From Sporopachydermia quercuum (taxonomy: Eukaryota > Ascomycota > Sporopachydermiomycetes > Sporopachydermiales > Sporopachydermiaceae): a stretch of 64,000 nucleotides of DNA. Every line of letters starts with the position of its first letter. Positions within the stretch are counted from its first letter, which is position 1. Shown here one piece after another: positions 9,658-21,600 of this stretch. Below the pieces are notes generated by a model that saw only the letters and a list, made by a program, of their open reading frames with translations, was not told the origin of the DNA and ran no database searches. The stretch lies in contig BCGN01000001.1 in assembly GCA_001599295.1 (NCBI GenBank), forward strand, positions 2,232,001-2,296,000. Direction: 5' to 3'. A program made the translations under genes and the position numbers.

Positions 9658-11052
9658 TTTGATGAGATAGAAATATCCTGTGTTGATACAAGGTCGAGTC
9701 GATGGTGATTCAAAGTTGTAGATCAAATTTCAATGAGTTAGTTGATCTTTAGACCAAGTTGATGTTTTTGAAACGAAACCGTTTTATGTATAATATCAAC
9801 GCTTTTAGTATTTCTAATCATACTACGGTTATTCTCGGATTAGCATAGATGTTAACATTCAGAAATTTGCTATCCAAGCTGGCAATTGTATACAATAGAT
9901 AATGCAGTGCTTTTTCTTAGTAAACAGGAAATACTTATAAGCTTTCTGCAACTTGTCTGTCTCAATCAACCGGAGNTCCGCACGCTAACTATGCAAGGCT
10001 CTTCAATCCAGTATTATCAATTATTATTTCCGTATTATAATGTCTTCTTTATTATTAAGCATAGCACTCTCACGACAAAGCCCCATTTTTTTGTAGCTTC
10101 ACAAAAATTCCTGCTTCACAAATATCATAACAATGAAGGTTTGTTTATTCGATATCCTAAACGGGTGGGTGGGCACTCTGGAGACGCCAATAAAACATTC
10201 AATCTTACGCCTTGTTATGGGACAATTGTAGCTTTCTTGATTATGTCAACGTCATTTGAACCAGAGCATGTGATAATAAGAATAGAATAATGTACAAAGA
10301 GATGAAAGTAAAGTGCTAATGTGCAGTAATGTAAATAATGCAAAAATGACATAACAAACAGAACGTAATGGGTAGATTCTTTTTCACCAAGTTATGTCGA
10401 AATAATAATCNTGTTGCTTATGTTGTAAGAGAAGTGTAAACAATTTATGTATTCTTACGATATCTATCCAGTTTGGTAATCATACCTTACAAAGACCAGA
10501 AGAAACTATTCTGCTACTATTCTGATACTCAGCCAACTCAACTATGAAAGGTTGCTCGACAATTGCGCAGGTTTGAAGGTTTGAGCTCTTGGTAATGATA
10601 AGAGATATCTGAATTCGTAGATCAATATGAGAAACGTATTGAAAAGATTACAATGCTTTGAAAAAGAAATTGTGGGCTATTGGTAGAAAGTAGAATGGAG
10701 ATTGTATTTGTTCATGATAGTTACTGAAGAAAAAAGCAGTTAGTGTAATAACTTAAAGACCATTATGCACGTTTTTGCTGAATAACTATATATAGTAAGG
10801 AAAGAGAGAAAGATAAACTAAGACATAATACTCTACCGTGATGTATGATGTATAGCNCATAGTACATAATGTATAGTGCAAAATGCTCGTAATAATTGAT
10901 AGGCAGCCCGCCTGATAGTCTAGNAGCTATCTAGTACAATTAATCAACCGGTTCTATAACGAGTGAATACTCGTGAATACTGCAAATTATACAGTCTATG
11001 CTAGTTATTAAGCAATATAATTGTTTCTTCCTTCTAGGTTTATTCCCCTCTT
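9658..11052. other. Intergenic, STU1 upstream region
   Basis: The region between two minus-strand genes. It must hold the STU1 promoter and the 3' end region of the next gene is beyond it. An open frame to 10290 has its first ATG only at 9991 (under 100 codons) and shows no family motif. Short imperfect repeats of the type GATGTATAG/AATGTATAG occur around 10841-10880. Confidence 0.45.
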
Positions 11053-13227
11053 CTAAATGCTGCTCCTCTCTCCTTCTGAACGTGCGAAAGACTCTCGCAT
11101 ACTATGCAGTTCCTCCAAGGCCTTTTGGGAGAGATAATCGTCGTCAGTTATATCTAACGATTGAACAGAACGTGATTCCATCCAATTAGCATCTTTTCTA
11201 AATANATGCCGTAAAACAAGCGTCCAAGACAAGTCCTTAGAAGGAGAATAATGGTGAGGATTATTTGTAGGATCAACAGACTTGACTTCTGAAGGTCTCA
11301 CACCAAGAACAGTACGATCTCTTGGAAAAAGTCGAGCTGGCTCATGGTATTTTTGTGAATAAAATCGAAACAATGATCTCAAAGATTGCCGGTTATTCTC
11401 TTCCTGACTATTATTAATGCGGTAGAGGGTCACTAATTTTTCCAACGTATTGTCTTGGTATCGTGAAAACCGTTTGGATAAATCAACCACTTGATTTAGA
11501 ACTGAAGGAGGCAACTCCATATTCCATTCCCAGAATTCAAATAAATAATAATAAACAGGGTGAAAGTTGGGACCACGGAAGCAGTTCATTAGTATCAGCT
11601 TGCATATTTTCACTGGAAGACGCAAGTCCCATTCATTCTGGAAACATATAAATTTATAACGGTGGTACATCTCATGAAGAATCAGCTTAGAAGAAGTTGC
11701 TATCGCAAGGGTTCTAAGAATGATTTCATAAGAAGTTTTATCAAACCAGTTATTTTTCGTGAAGCCCAGTTTATCTTCAAGGAATACATATAATGTCAGC
11801 AGACCTTCAGTTTTTCGTTCATGCACACAGACCCTTAGTATTGTATTAGTTAAAAGGATCATGGTACGATTTTCGAAACCAGCTTCAACGCACTTTCTGA
11901 CGAAATCNTCAGTAACTTGATGATCTGTAACTATTGGAAGGTTGTCAGGAAGAGCTAAGTGTTTAGCAGGCCCATTCAAATCACGATAATCTAGTTCGAC
12001 ATTGTTTTTTACAAAAGTGTTAACTACTTGCCAAATAATAAAATGATTCATTTCAGCTTCACAGTAAGATGATATAACAGCTCTTGCAATATCAGGATCC
12101 TTTTTAAACATCATTTCCGTAGTACGAAAGGCAAGTTCTTCAGCTACTTTCAAAACATATTCAGTTTCGCCAGAGTCGCCTAAATATGACAGGGCATTTT
12201 TCAAAATAGAATCAGATACATCTTTCAGTTGAGTGTGAGCAATCAAATCTTCAATTACACATGTTACACCAGCAGAAAAGCCATAAGCAATAAACTGCGA
12301 TAATACATATATTTTCAAAGTAATCAGGTTAGGTACATCGTACTCTTTATTCAACTGGTAGAGGGACAGTGCAGCATGCAGGGCTTCTTCTCTGAACAAC
12401 GTGACAAAAAACTTCTCACGGTTAAGTGAGGATAGAAAATATGATATAAGTTTCTTCTGCTCTACAGAATCATGTTGATCTATTATATCAGCAATAACTT
12501 TATCCAGAAGGTCCAATCCTGATTCAAGTTCATAAGGATATTCGTATGAACTTGACACAAGTGTTGATTTTAGAGTCAAGGCGTATTCTTTAGAATACGT
12601 GTTTCCAATCATCCTCTCTAGGAGTACTTTAAACCTGTACCGTAGTACTAGGTCTTTATTAATAGTTACAATATTCCTTAAAATAAGAAGCCCCCTTTTT
12701 GACAGTTGAAGCTCAGGGTCTATGGAACATGCCATTTCTATAATATGCAGAGCCATAGTGTTTGCAACCTTGTTGTCATCAGATAACTGAACTGCAGAAA
12801 GAAACTGAGCATAGGCTTTTGCTACCCATGGCACTTCTCCATATAGCATTGCAGTCAATGTGTGAAACAATTCTTCGTACCTTTCGCCATCTTCTAGATA
12901 CTGTAATTCTGCAATCAGCTTCGTCCAAGCTTCACTCAGTGCTCTTGTTTTCCCACTTTTCGTTATTTGAACTTTTGAAAGCTGCTTTAGTCGTTTCTTC
13001 ACTGATTCTGGTAAACCTGTTGTGTTAGCTGGTGCCGTAGTGTCGGCTGAGATACTAAGCTTGCGATGACCTTTCAATCGTAGATGATTACCCCATGACG
13101 GTGACACAAGCGAGAGAGATCTATATGTACTTGATGACAATGATAAAATTTGTCTGTGGTTTCCAATTGCTTTCACATGTCTTCCATTGCTACAATGGAG
13201 GCATTTATGTATCAAAGTGTTCGTCAT
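11053..13227 (-). CDS. Mitochondrial helical-repeat protein, unknown function
   Basis: A 724-residue protein. The first 60 residues are rich in Arg, Ser, His and Lys with almost no acidic residues, as in a mitochondrial presequence. The rest is predicted by eye to be almost entirely alpha-helical, in irregular units of 30-40 residues. This recalls yeast PPR/TPR-like factors for expression of mitochondrial mRNAs (the Aep, Rmd9 and Dmr1 types). I cannot match it to a single one. Such factors diverge fast, so a synteny or profile search is needed for a name. The C-terminus is charged (DITDDDYLSQKALEELHS). It is divergently transcribed from AIM22, another mitochondrial gene, across a 571-base gap. 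Confidence 0.6.
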   Translation of the reverse strand: MTNTLIHKCLHCSNGRHVKAIGNHRQILSLSSSTYRSLSLVSPSWGNHLRLKGHRKLSISADTTAPANTTGLPESVKKRLKQLSKVQITKSGKTRALSEAWTKLIAELQYLEDGERYEELFHTLTAMLYGEVPWVAKAYAQFLSAVQLSDDNKVANTMALHIIEMACSIDPELQLSKRGLLILRNIVTINKDLVLRYRFKVLLERMIGNTYSKEYALTLKSTLVSSSYEYPYELESGLDLLDKVIADIIDQHDSVEQKKLISYFLSSLNREKFFVTLFREEALHAALSLYQLNKEYDVPNLITLKIYVLSQFIAYGFSAGVTCVIEDLIAHTQLKDVSDSILKNALSYLGDSGETEYVLKVAEELAFRTTEMMFKKDPDIARAVISSYCEAEMNHFIIWQVVNTFVKNNVELDYRDLNGPAKHLALPDNLPIVTDHQVTXDFVRKCVEAGFENRTMILLTNTILRVCVHERKTEGLLTLYVFLEDKLGFTKNNWFDKTSYEIILRTLAIATSSKLILHEMYHRYKFICFQNEWDLRLPVKICKLILMNCFRGPNFHPVYYYLFEFWEWNMELPPSVLNQVVDLSKRFSRYQDNTLEKLVTLYRINNSQEENNRQSLRSLFRFYSQKYHEPARLFPRDRTVLGVRPSEVKSVDPTNNPHHYSPSKDLSWTLVLRHXFRKDANWMESRSVQSLDITDDDYLSQKALEELHSMRESFARSEGERSSI

Positions 13228-13798
13228 ATTAATGAGTTACCTCTCATTTGAATTGTAATGAAGAACCCAGAATTTCTTCAAATCCAGAAATTAGATCTTC
13301 AAAAGCCAAAATCAGTACTCCATTGATCCATGAATATATACACTACGCTCATATAGTAAACAACTGTATTAACATATAATAAACAGTTCAACAGTTCATA
13401 TCATATTTTTCATTTGCCTAGATAGTTCACTTTCCTCTCAAATCACAAGCTATCAGAAAAATACGAGACCCTAATTTGTCCTTGCCCTATAAGGTAAAAG
13501 TTCCTCAGACTCCCGGCCCTTTATGTCGTATTGGTCGTATAAAAAAAGAAATCAACCTTTTTCTATGTCATATGCTGATTTGAATGAAAGAAAGACAGAA
13601 GAAAAAAGATTGTTTATTTGACTGGTTCATGGTTCAAAAAATAGTTGAACAATGAGAGGAGGTGTGCGCTTGATAAATAGACATCTTCTAGCGAAACAAC
13701 TGTCTGAAAAGATAGATGGTGAAGAACTTGGCATTGTGTTAGTAGAGATTCTCTTCTGAACACTGATATAAGTATTAACCTATGCACTATTGGGAACA
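13228..13798. other. Divergent promoter region
   Basis: Shared upstream region of two mitochondrial genes. A TATAAAAAAA stretch occurs near 13538. Nothing else is recognised. An out-of-frame ATG at 13782 precedes the AIM22 start and overlaps it; if it lies inside the mRNA it could lower translation. Confidence 0.4.
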
Positions 13799-15364
13799 AT
13801 GTGGAGTCGAAGTTTCTTGTATAAACATAAAACTACAGTGTCAGTGAATAGGCTGAAAGTGGCTTTGTTTAATGCTGATAAACTGGTATCAACTGCTAAG
13901 TTGAATCATGGAAATAGCCAGTTTCGAAGAAACTACTCCAAAGCTCCTTTCAGTGATGATTTGACGGAAGGAGAGGATATATTCAAAGACGAATTGGCTG
14001 ATTTCTATACCGTTGATCCTACTACGCTGAGACCAATGAATAACCAGGATGCTAATACAGAATTAGTATCAGCATTGGATAGCNCCAAAAAGAAGCCAAG
14101 TAGAAGAAAATCAATGAATTTAGAAGCTGAAGTGAAAGAGTTAGGACCTAGGGTATTCATTTCAACGTCAGAAGATCCATACTTCAATTTAGCATTAGAA
14201 GATTATATTTTTGACAATTTTCCGTTGGATCGGATGAATAAAAAGGTCGCGAATAATAGATTGGTGCTGTATGTTAATTCACCTTGCGTGGTCATAGGAA
14301 AAAATCAAAATCCCTGGAGGGAAGTTAATCTACCTGTATTGTCATCTCTACGAATACCTTTTTTGAGAAGGAAATCTGGAGGGGGAGCTGTTGTTCATGA
14401 TACAGGGAATGTTAATTTCAGTTTCATGACTAGTAAGGATGATTTCACCAGGGACCACTTTTCTTCTTTGCTTGTAGAAGAAGTAAATAAGTTTCCATTG
14501 GGTCAAAGCATAACAAGAAGTAACGAAAATGGAGTTTTGCATAATGTTTCTGGTCCTCAACTTCGACTGGCTTTGAATGAAAGATTTGATATGGTTGACG
14601 AAGAATCAGGCGAGAAAGTGTCAGGATCAGCTTACAAAATAGTGAAGCATAAGTCTTATCATCATGGCACGATGTTATTGGATTCGAGACTAGACATATT
14701 ACGAACTTTGTTGCATCGTGATGAGGCAGTGCTTGGCACAGTTGAAGGAAGAGGTATTGATAGTGTGAAGAGCCCAGTAACCAATGTTGGCTTGGATAAG
14801 AATGTTTTCATAGAATGCTGTTTCACGGCATTTGGAAAACGATTTGGCGTCTCGGGAGCTGAAAATGGAGTAGTAAGTATCAATAATGAAATAAGTGCTA
14901 CTGATTATGATGATGACCTACTAGGCTTGAAGGTTTTTCAAACTGCCTACACTGATGATAGTGTTGACTTCATCGATGATTCTAATGTTAGTAAGACTTC
15001 AGAAATAATAGAGGTGGATGATACAGAAGCGAAAAGCAATAGAGTATTAGCAAAGAAGATTGAACAGCTAAAATCCTGGAGTTGGAAGTTTGGGAACACT
15101 CCTTTATTCACACATACGTTAACTCATCCTGAACTTGACTTCAAGGTGATTCTCACCGTAGACAGAGGTTATTTGATTAATTTGAAGCTGCACGGAGCAA
15201 AAGGTTTACAGTTTGAAGGATTTGAGATTGAATCGCTATTTAGGCACTTAAAAGTACAAGCGGAAAAGAAATCTCTGCGATATATTGGCAGCGATTTAGC
15301 AGGTTTCATACCCAGAGAAGCCTTGGGTGATTGGTTAGGTTCATCGATTGACGGAACTACATGA
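13799..15364 (+). CDS. AIM22: Lipoate-protein ligase, mitochondrial
   Basis: A 521-residue protein of the LplA/LipB fold. A mitochondrial presequence (MWSRSFLYKHKTTVSVNRLK) is followed by a linker. The catalytic domain begins around residue 120: SEDPYFNLALEDYIF, then LRRKSGGGAVVHDTGNVNFSF (the RRxSGGGxVxHD lipoyl-AMP site) and VSGSAYKIVKHKSYHHGTMLL with the conserved Lys. The C-terminal accessory domain contains WSWKFGNTPLF. Role: transfer of lipoate to the E2 subunits and the glycine cleavage H protein in the matrix. An acidic insertion (about residues 360-410) is not typical. The frame opens upstream only with TTG; the first in-frame ATG is 13799. The next gene downstream on the same strand is also mitochondrial. 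Confidence 0.92.
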   Translation: MWSRSFLYKHKTTVSVNRLKVALFNADKLVSTAKLNHGNSQFRRNYSKAPFSDDLTEGEDIFKDELADFYTVDPTTLRPMNNQDANTELVSALDSXKKKPSRRKSMNLEAEVKELGPRVFISTSEDPYFNLALEDYIFDNFPLDRMNKKVANNRLVLYVNSPCVVIGKNQNPWREVNLPVLSSLRIPFLRRKSGGGAVVHDTGNVNFSFMTSKDDFTRDHFSSLLVEEVNKFPLGQSITRSNENGVLHNVSGPQLRLALNERFDMVDEESGEKVSGSAYKIVKHKSYHHGTMLLDSRLDILRTLLHRDEAVLGTVEGRGIDSVKSPVTNVGLDKNVFIECCFTAFGKRFGVSGAENGVVSINNEISATDYDDDLLGLKVFQTAYTDDSVDFIDDSNVSKTSEIIEVDDTEAKSNRVLAKKIEQLKSWSWKFGNTPLFTHTLTHPELDFKVILTVDRGYLINLKLHGAKGLQFEGFEIESLFRHLKVQAEKKSLRYIGSDLAGFIPREALGDWLGSSIDGTT

Positions 15365-15898
15365 TTAGATCCAATGGTTTTCAGGACGGTATGATGACGG
15401 ATTCAATCGAAAAGTGCTTTTCAAAAGTTCTTTCCCTAGTAGAAGATAGATTTTCATGTAAATAATAGAAGAATGAATTTGTCATAATAATAATAGCTTT
15501 GTAGTTAAATGAAGTTCTCAATAACTAGCAAACAATTGACCATTGATAACGGAGTAAAGTTCTACAATTTCTGCAACATTATGCATTGTGAAGCTAAGGT
15601 TTTTCATGCAAGCCTTAATCATAAATGCAGAGTTTAATTAAGGTTTAATATTTACGAGCTTCCACTTACAAATANTATGCCTCTATATGCATTTACTCAC
15701 ACTTAAAATAAAGTTTCACATGTACAAGTAAACATATGATTCTCATTTCCACTTACTTCAAATTTCGCTTCTTTCACTCTTTCTTTAATCTACTAGATGT
15801 AACCTTTCTGCAGGTTTTGCCTGCTACCTCAAAACAAAATTCCCATGCTACAACCCTTTGTTTAAGAACGCCTTCATCCTGCATATACGAAACAAAAA
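15365..15898. other. Intergenic between AIM22 and the NDUFAF5-like gene
   Basis: Tandem gap of 534 bases holding a 3' flank and a promoter. A pyrimidine-rich stretch lies around 15740-15800. No gene or structured element is recognised. Confidence 0.4.
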
Positions 15899-17008
15899 AT
15901 GCTACAAATAGCAAGCAACTGTTTTAAGCCTCAAACCAACAGGTATCTTTCCATCGTCACTACTGCGTCATCTTCACCATTGCCATTATCATTCGGATTC
16001 AAGCCTATTAAATCAATCAAGAGATATTCAACGGTTCCACCTAGTGATCCTTATGAGGTGTTTGATAAAAATGTCAAAAGAGCCCAGAAGGCAAGAGCAG
16101 CTTTAAACCCAGAAGCAAATAGGACTGTAGAGTACTTGAGAAGAGAGATATGTGGAAGAACAATCGAGAGATTAGCTTTCATTACGCGAAAATTTCCTAA
16201 AGTTCTTGATTTCGGATCAGGCGCCGGAACCCTAGAGGATATGCTGACAAGCAAAGGAAATGATGGTAGAAACAGTGAAGAGGATATCAAGAAAGTGAGA
16301 GACATGCTGGGAGAAATCGTTATGTTTGACAGCTGTAAAGAACTGCTTTTTAGAGACAGTGATAGTAAAGAGTTTCCGTTCAATAAAGAAATCAATATTG
16401 AAAGAGTTGTTGGAGATGAAGAAACAGTAAATGATGAATTATTTGCAGAAAACTCATTTGATGCCTGTATTTCCAATATGAGTATGCATTGGATCAATGA
16501 TCTGCCAGGAGTTCTGAGTAGAATTAATCGCCTGTTGAAACCAGATGGAATGTTCATGGCAAGCATGATTGGAGGTGATTCACTGTATGAATTACGGACG
16601 TCACTACAATTAGCGGAAATGGAAAGAAAAGGGGGTCTTTCACCTCGAATGTCACCACTTGCTGATGTGAATGATATCGGTGGGCTAATGAATAAGGCGA
16701 AGTTCAATCTACTAACTGTTGATGTTGAAGATATCGTAGTATCATATCCAAACATGCTAGCGTTGATGGAAGATTTACAGTCAATGGGTGAAAGCAATGC
16801 TGTTTTAAAAAGACAAGCAAGTATCCCAAGAGATGTGTTACTAGCGGCTAATGCTATTTATGAGCAAATGCATGGAGAAGGCGATTCTATNCCTGCAACT
16901 TTCAGGTTTATATTTATGATCGGTTGGAAGCAAAGTGCCAATCAGCCAAAACCTTTAGAAAGGGGAACTGGCGAGATCAATTTGAAAGATATTCTGAAGC
17001 TGGATTAG
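15899..17008 (+). CDS. NDUFAF5: Complex I assembly methyltransferase-like protein (NDUFAF5 family)
   Basis: A 369-residue protein with a mitochondrial presequence (about 45 residues) followed by YEVFDKNVKRAQKARAA, the classic opening of the NDUFAF5 family. SAM-fold motif I is VLDFGSGAGTLEDML (102-116). Later motifs are CISNMSMHWINDLPGVLSRINRLLKPDG and the family-specific DSLYELRTSLQLAEMERKGGLSPRMSP. Human NDUFAF5 hydroxylates an arginine of NDUFS7 during early complex I assembly. Its presence implies a proton-pumping complex I, which baker's yeast and its close relatives have lost. The C-terminal region keeps the MIGWKQSANQPKPLERGTGE motif. One N masks one residue. Confidence 0.9.
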   Translation: MLQIASNCFKPQTNRYLSIVTTASSSPLPLSFGFKPIKSIKRYSTVPPSDPYEVFDKNVKRAQKARAALNPEANRTVEYLRREICGRTIERLAFITRKFPKVLDFGSGAGTLEDMLTSKGNDGRNSEEDIKKVRDMLGEIVMFDSCKELLFRDSDSKEFPFNKEINIERVVGDEETVNDELFAENSFDACISNMSMHWINDLPGVLSRINRLLKPDGMFMASMIGGDSLYELRTSLQLAEMERKGGLSPRMSPLADVNDIGGLMNKAKFNLLTVDVEDIVVSYPNMLALMEDLQSMGESNAVLKRQASIPRDVLLAANAIYEQMHGEGDSXPATFRFIFMIGWKQSANQPKPLERGTGEINLKDILKLD

Positions 17009-18699
17009 GGAGATAAATATGTACATAGAAACAATACAAAGATTCATTCAGGACACCAAGTAGATTCGTATTATATGTTAAGNATTATGGGCCAGAGGGT
17101 TTAAACAACCTAATTTAAACCAGGTGCATTTTAAACTTTATACTTCACTGCATTTATAGTCACCTGAACAATAAATGCTATCACTAACAGGAAGTCAATA
17201 AAGTATAATCATGTTCAGCANGTTCTATTTAGATTCTCTCATCATAGAGCTATTCTGGTAACAGGCTTCTAGAAGCAGCATTTGTAGACCTTCGTAGAGT
17301 CGTAGAAGCAACGGACCGATTGCTCTTTTGAAACCAAATATGACTCACTGGTAGGAAATCTCAGCATTAGATTGTTGATTTTGACAGCTTGTTGATGCAA
17401 CAATTTTTATTCGATAGTCAACGTCATTGATTTTGAGTTCATTTGCTCCTAGCAATCAAGACAAATATCTCTGACCAGTAGAAGCATCACCACGGACTCT
17501 TCAAATAATAAACAGGTAAATTCTTTAATCTTCTTCCAATGTATCGTCGGTACTCTCATTGTTTGAAAGTGGTATCGAAAGTAATACTCAAAATGTTGCT
17601 TATCTGCTGTATACAATCAATAATGTTTTCAATCTATAATTATATATGTTAAGCTGAGTTCGTTGAAGAATCCAATTGAATAGCGCTTTCAGAAGGAAAT
17701 AGCTTTTTGGTCTGAGTTTCATCATCGTCCTACAAATCTCATCGTCCAACGCATATTTTCAGCCACTTCTACAACCAACGTTCTTAATTAAACAGCTATT
17801 AAATGCTGATGATTCAGTTGGCTATCCTCTTTTTCCCTTTGTAAGAATAGAACAAAAATATCCAGAAGCTCATTTGCAGCTCATTGCATCTCTATAAGAA
17901 GACATCTTTATTGTTAATCATTGACACATTAAATCCAATACATTGCCATACAAAGTCCCCTTGAAGCTCTATCTTACCATTCAGAACAGCAATCGTGACA
18001 AGGCTACGGTTATTTCAGGACTACCCCGAGCTGTCAGGTATGGTGCGTGCAGTCTCTGGACCGTCCAGGATTGAACTGCTATAATTATAGTTATTGCTGT
18101 TGATTCTAATTGATCGTTGCTTTATTGCTCATCTAGTATAGAAAACAACAGATTATCAGCAGAACCTGGATTATCTACACAAAGTAGTTCAGCTAAGCAA
18201 ATCCGCAGTAGTAACTGCAAGAGACTGGTGATCATTAATTCACTAGCAAATAGCAAATAGTGAATGCTTTGTCATCGGAAAGTACGGGAAGAAAAATACA
18301 ATCAATTGAATGAGGCTGAATGAATTTGGATAAAGCTGCGTTTATAAATAAATCCACTGGTGCTGATGGTTCCTATAGTTAGTCAATTAACTATAGACAG
18401 AGCTTTGCTATAACTTTCTATAATTCTCTTCTTATCAAGATAACTAATACTAACAACGAGTGGCAATGGATCAGTGATATCTATCACAATACTCTTGACT
18501 GTTATGTTCATCGACGTTTGGTATGATTGACAAGTGCCCAATGAACAAGGGGATTCTAAGGATTAAAGGAGTGTCCTAATGGAGAATACTAATACTTAAT
18601 TGGTGATATGTTTAGTTCCTTATGTTAAACCGTTTAACTAGCTCTCTTCTGATATGACTTTCATAGCCATACAGAGCATTTCTTTCATCTATTCCTTCN
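17009..18699. other. Large ORF-free gap between convergent genes
   Basis: 1.7 kb lie between the 3' ends of two converging genes, where no protein-gene promoter is required. No frame over 60 codons with content is seen. It contains a stem-loop at 18373-18396, a small hairpin CTGGA-CCG-TCCAG at 18056-18068 and a short AGCAAAT direct repeat near 18244-18258. No snRNA, RNase P or tRNA signature was recognised. It is a reasonable place for a lineage-specific non-coding RNA gene. Confidence 0.45.
18373..18396. repeat. Perfect inverted repeat (9-bp stem, 6-nt loop)
   Basis: CTATAGTTA and its exact reverse complement TAACTATAG flank the loop GTCAAT. It lies within the ORF-free gap. A 9-bp AT-rich stem can arise by chance, so function is uncertain. 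Confidence 0.5.
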
Positions 18700-21600
18700 T
18701 TACAATTGACTCATCAACTCTTTTAATCTATCAACGGGTCTGTCAAAGCTTGACCAATCAGTCTCCTCAAGTAGTATCAATGTTTCTTCTGCTATCTCAA
18801 CCTTCTGCGGTGCCTCTTCTTCTACCTTATTTAACATCTCTGTTAATACATCAACAAGGCCTTCTGCAGCTACTCTTCTCACACTATTTACTTTGTATTC
18901 AATGACAAGTCTCAACAGTTCCTTGTTCGCTTTCCTCCTAATATTCTCATCATAAGAGTTGATAGCCAGCCACGAGAAAATCCTAATGCAACTACTCATT
19001 CTCCAATGATTAATAGATCCTAAATGTAGATTGAAAGCTCTTATGAAAAGTGTATTCTGGTTAAAATCTGGTATTGGAATTCCTGATTCTAAAGTAGACA
19101 TTATCACATTAAGACAAGTTGTAACGGTTTTCTTCTCTTTCTCCCTAGTAAACAAGGAGAAGTTGATATTGATATTGGGAAGAGAAGTATCGTTATTGCC
19201 AGTATTAGCAGTGCAATTCTTATTGATTATTGATATCAGCTCGTCTCCATTATCCATAGGAAACTTCAGAACGTAAATCAGTCTTCTTAGTAAGCTTGAC
19301 TTTATTGCATCATCGCTTTTCGAGAAGAAATCAATATATGTGCTATAGATAGCTGCTTTACTAGAATCACTTATTGTAATTGCACCAGCACAGTAAACTA
19401 ATCCTCTTGTAAGTTCTGTATAAAAGGAGTTCATTTCATCATACAATTTTTGATCTTCTGCTGCTGCTGTTTCTACTTGGTTGAGGTGTTCTGATGTTTT
19501 CACTGTAAACTGGAATATCTTTAGGATTATGTGGAAAAACTGTTGCAATGAAGTGAATGCAGATGTCTTGCTCATTTGCTCTAATGTTGATGATTCCGGT
19601 ATATTGTTCGTGTTTTCGATAGCAATAGCAATGCCAGTAGTAGTGTTAATACTATTAGTATTCATAGAACTAGAACTGTTATTACTATCGCTTATGCCGC
19701 TATTTCTATCACCTATGATATAGGTTTGCCTATTATCAAATACTTCTTTTACCACACCTCCTAGTTCGTTTTCAGTCAGAATATCCTTTACAAACTGAAC
19801 ATCCAACGTAATCAGCACTAGCAAAGCTTTCATCCTCAATCGATCAATTGCATCAAACGTACACCTTAAAAGACCTTTTATGATACTAGTTTTGATAACA
19901 TCGCCAACAGCAGACCTCTTGAAATAACAGTCAAAAAACACCCAATTGCTGAAAACCGCTTGCATTACTGCTTCTCGTGTGATTGATCCAACATCTCCTT
20001 GTTCTGTTACTCGGTAATCGTTTAATAGTATGCAAATAGTTGCCATCAATTGATTAATAAGATTGGTGATAGGGCTAGTAGTACCAATTGCTGTGATATC
20101 AAAGTTGTTTAGTATGTGAGATAAGCCATAAAGTAGACCAGCAGTTTGTTCAGGAGCTAATTTCCCACTGAGCATCAATTCCATTACCTTATGAAAGTGG
20201 GGAATACTATTAGTAAGATTATTAGAATCATCTTTAGCCAATTGAAACATTGGTAAATAAAATAAAGCATATGAAGTATTCACGCTACCATATTCTATTA
20301 GATTTATCCAGCGATCGATTGATGTTTCTTCTAAGAATGATAACAACTCAGAAATAGCTTGGAATTGAGTTCTAAGACTCTTATCGTTTCTTCTCAATAT
20401 AATCAGAAGGAATTGGTGGCAAGCTTTCAAATTATCGTCGAGCTGTTCAATAATAGTAGATGGATTGTTGATATTATCAGTTTTATCATTCACATTAGCG
20501 TTAGTAGTACAAACATCCTCACTCACAATTGACCTGTAGCTAAGTAGTGAATGATACAACGTAAGAAACTCTTCAGCCTTATATGTAGGATCTCTGACAT
20601 TATCAATTGTTTTTCCATTATCAACCAGCCATTGAGAGAGTTGGTGAACTTCCTTCGGTGTTAATGAAAACTGCTGGTGAGCTACTTTCTTTAGTTTCCT
20701 ATTTTCGTACGCCATAGAAGTCTCTGNAGTTAAACATTCTGCTAAACCATAACTGATGCCATATGTATGTCCTTGTCTTTCCAGCAAAGAACATATTAGT
20801 TCTCTACGTTTGTTGATACCTAATCTACTGTAGAATCTGCCGATTGCTTCACTAGAAAGCTTTCTTACTTTAGGGTCCCAAGATGTTAGAGAATTGTTGA
20901 TGAGATAGTCAATCATAGAAGATTGGAACCAACTGCAAGTGGTATCAATGTTGAATGCAACAGTTAAATATGATTGATTGATTCTACCGATTGAAACAAA
21001 GTCCAGCGCTTGTACAACACCTAATAAATGTTTNATTTCCATTTGATGGTTATTAACAGTAGTGTTATTAATAGTAGTATTGATATTGCTATCATCTGAT
21101 GAGAAACCCATGATACTGTTATGTCTACCAATAGCCTCTTGAGTCGTTGCAGCAGCAGCTCTTCTGACATTGATTTCTCGATCAAAGCAAGCAACGGAGA
21201 CAAGTTTCTTAATAATAGTTTCAATGTTGGTGTTTTCCAAGGTTTTGCTATGTTTGTTCCTAACCATTGCCCATATAGCAAAACAAGCAGAATCACGCAC
21301 ATTGGCTCCCACGGCATATGTGATTCGCTCTTGCTCAAAAGTTAAAGCGTTGCTTAGAATGCTGATCACCATTGGCAATACATTATCTGGAATCAGTTGT
21401 TTGAGGAAGAATTCACCAATGGTCAGCATAACAGTATGCCATTTGTTTGCTGATACTATATTGAAGTCTATACTATGAGTGAGATGGATATGTTCAAAAT
21501 CAGAAGGATCAAAATCAGGTATTTCAAGCTCTTGAAGCGTCTGGAAAANTATCTCTAGTGCTAAATCTCCGTCTTGAAGAGCCTGTGCTATTCGTGCCAA

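Noticed and set aside
9886-10290. 134-codon frame upstream of STU1
   Set aside because: It begins at TTG; from the first ATG (9991) it is under 100 codons, contains an N and shows no motif.
17028-17040. GAAACAATACAAA, similar to a piece of U6 snRNA
   Set aside because: The neighbouring invariant ACAGAGA and the U6 5' stem are absent.
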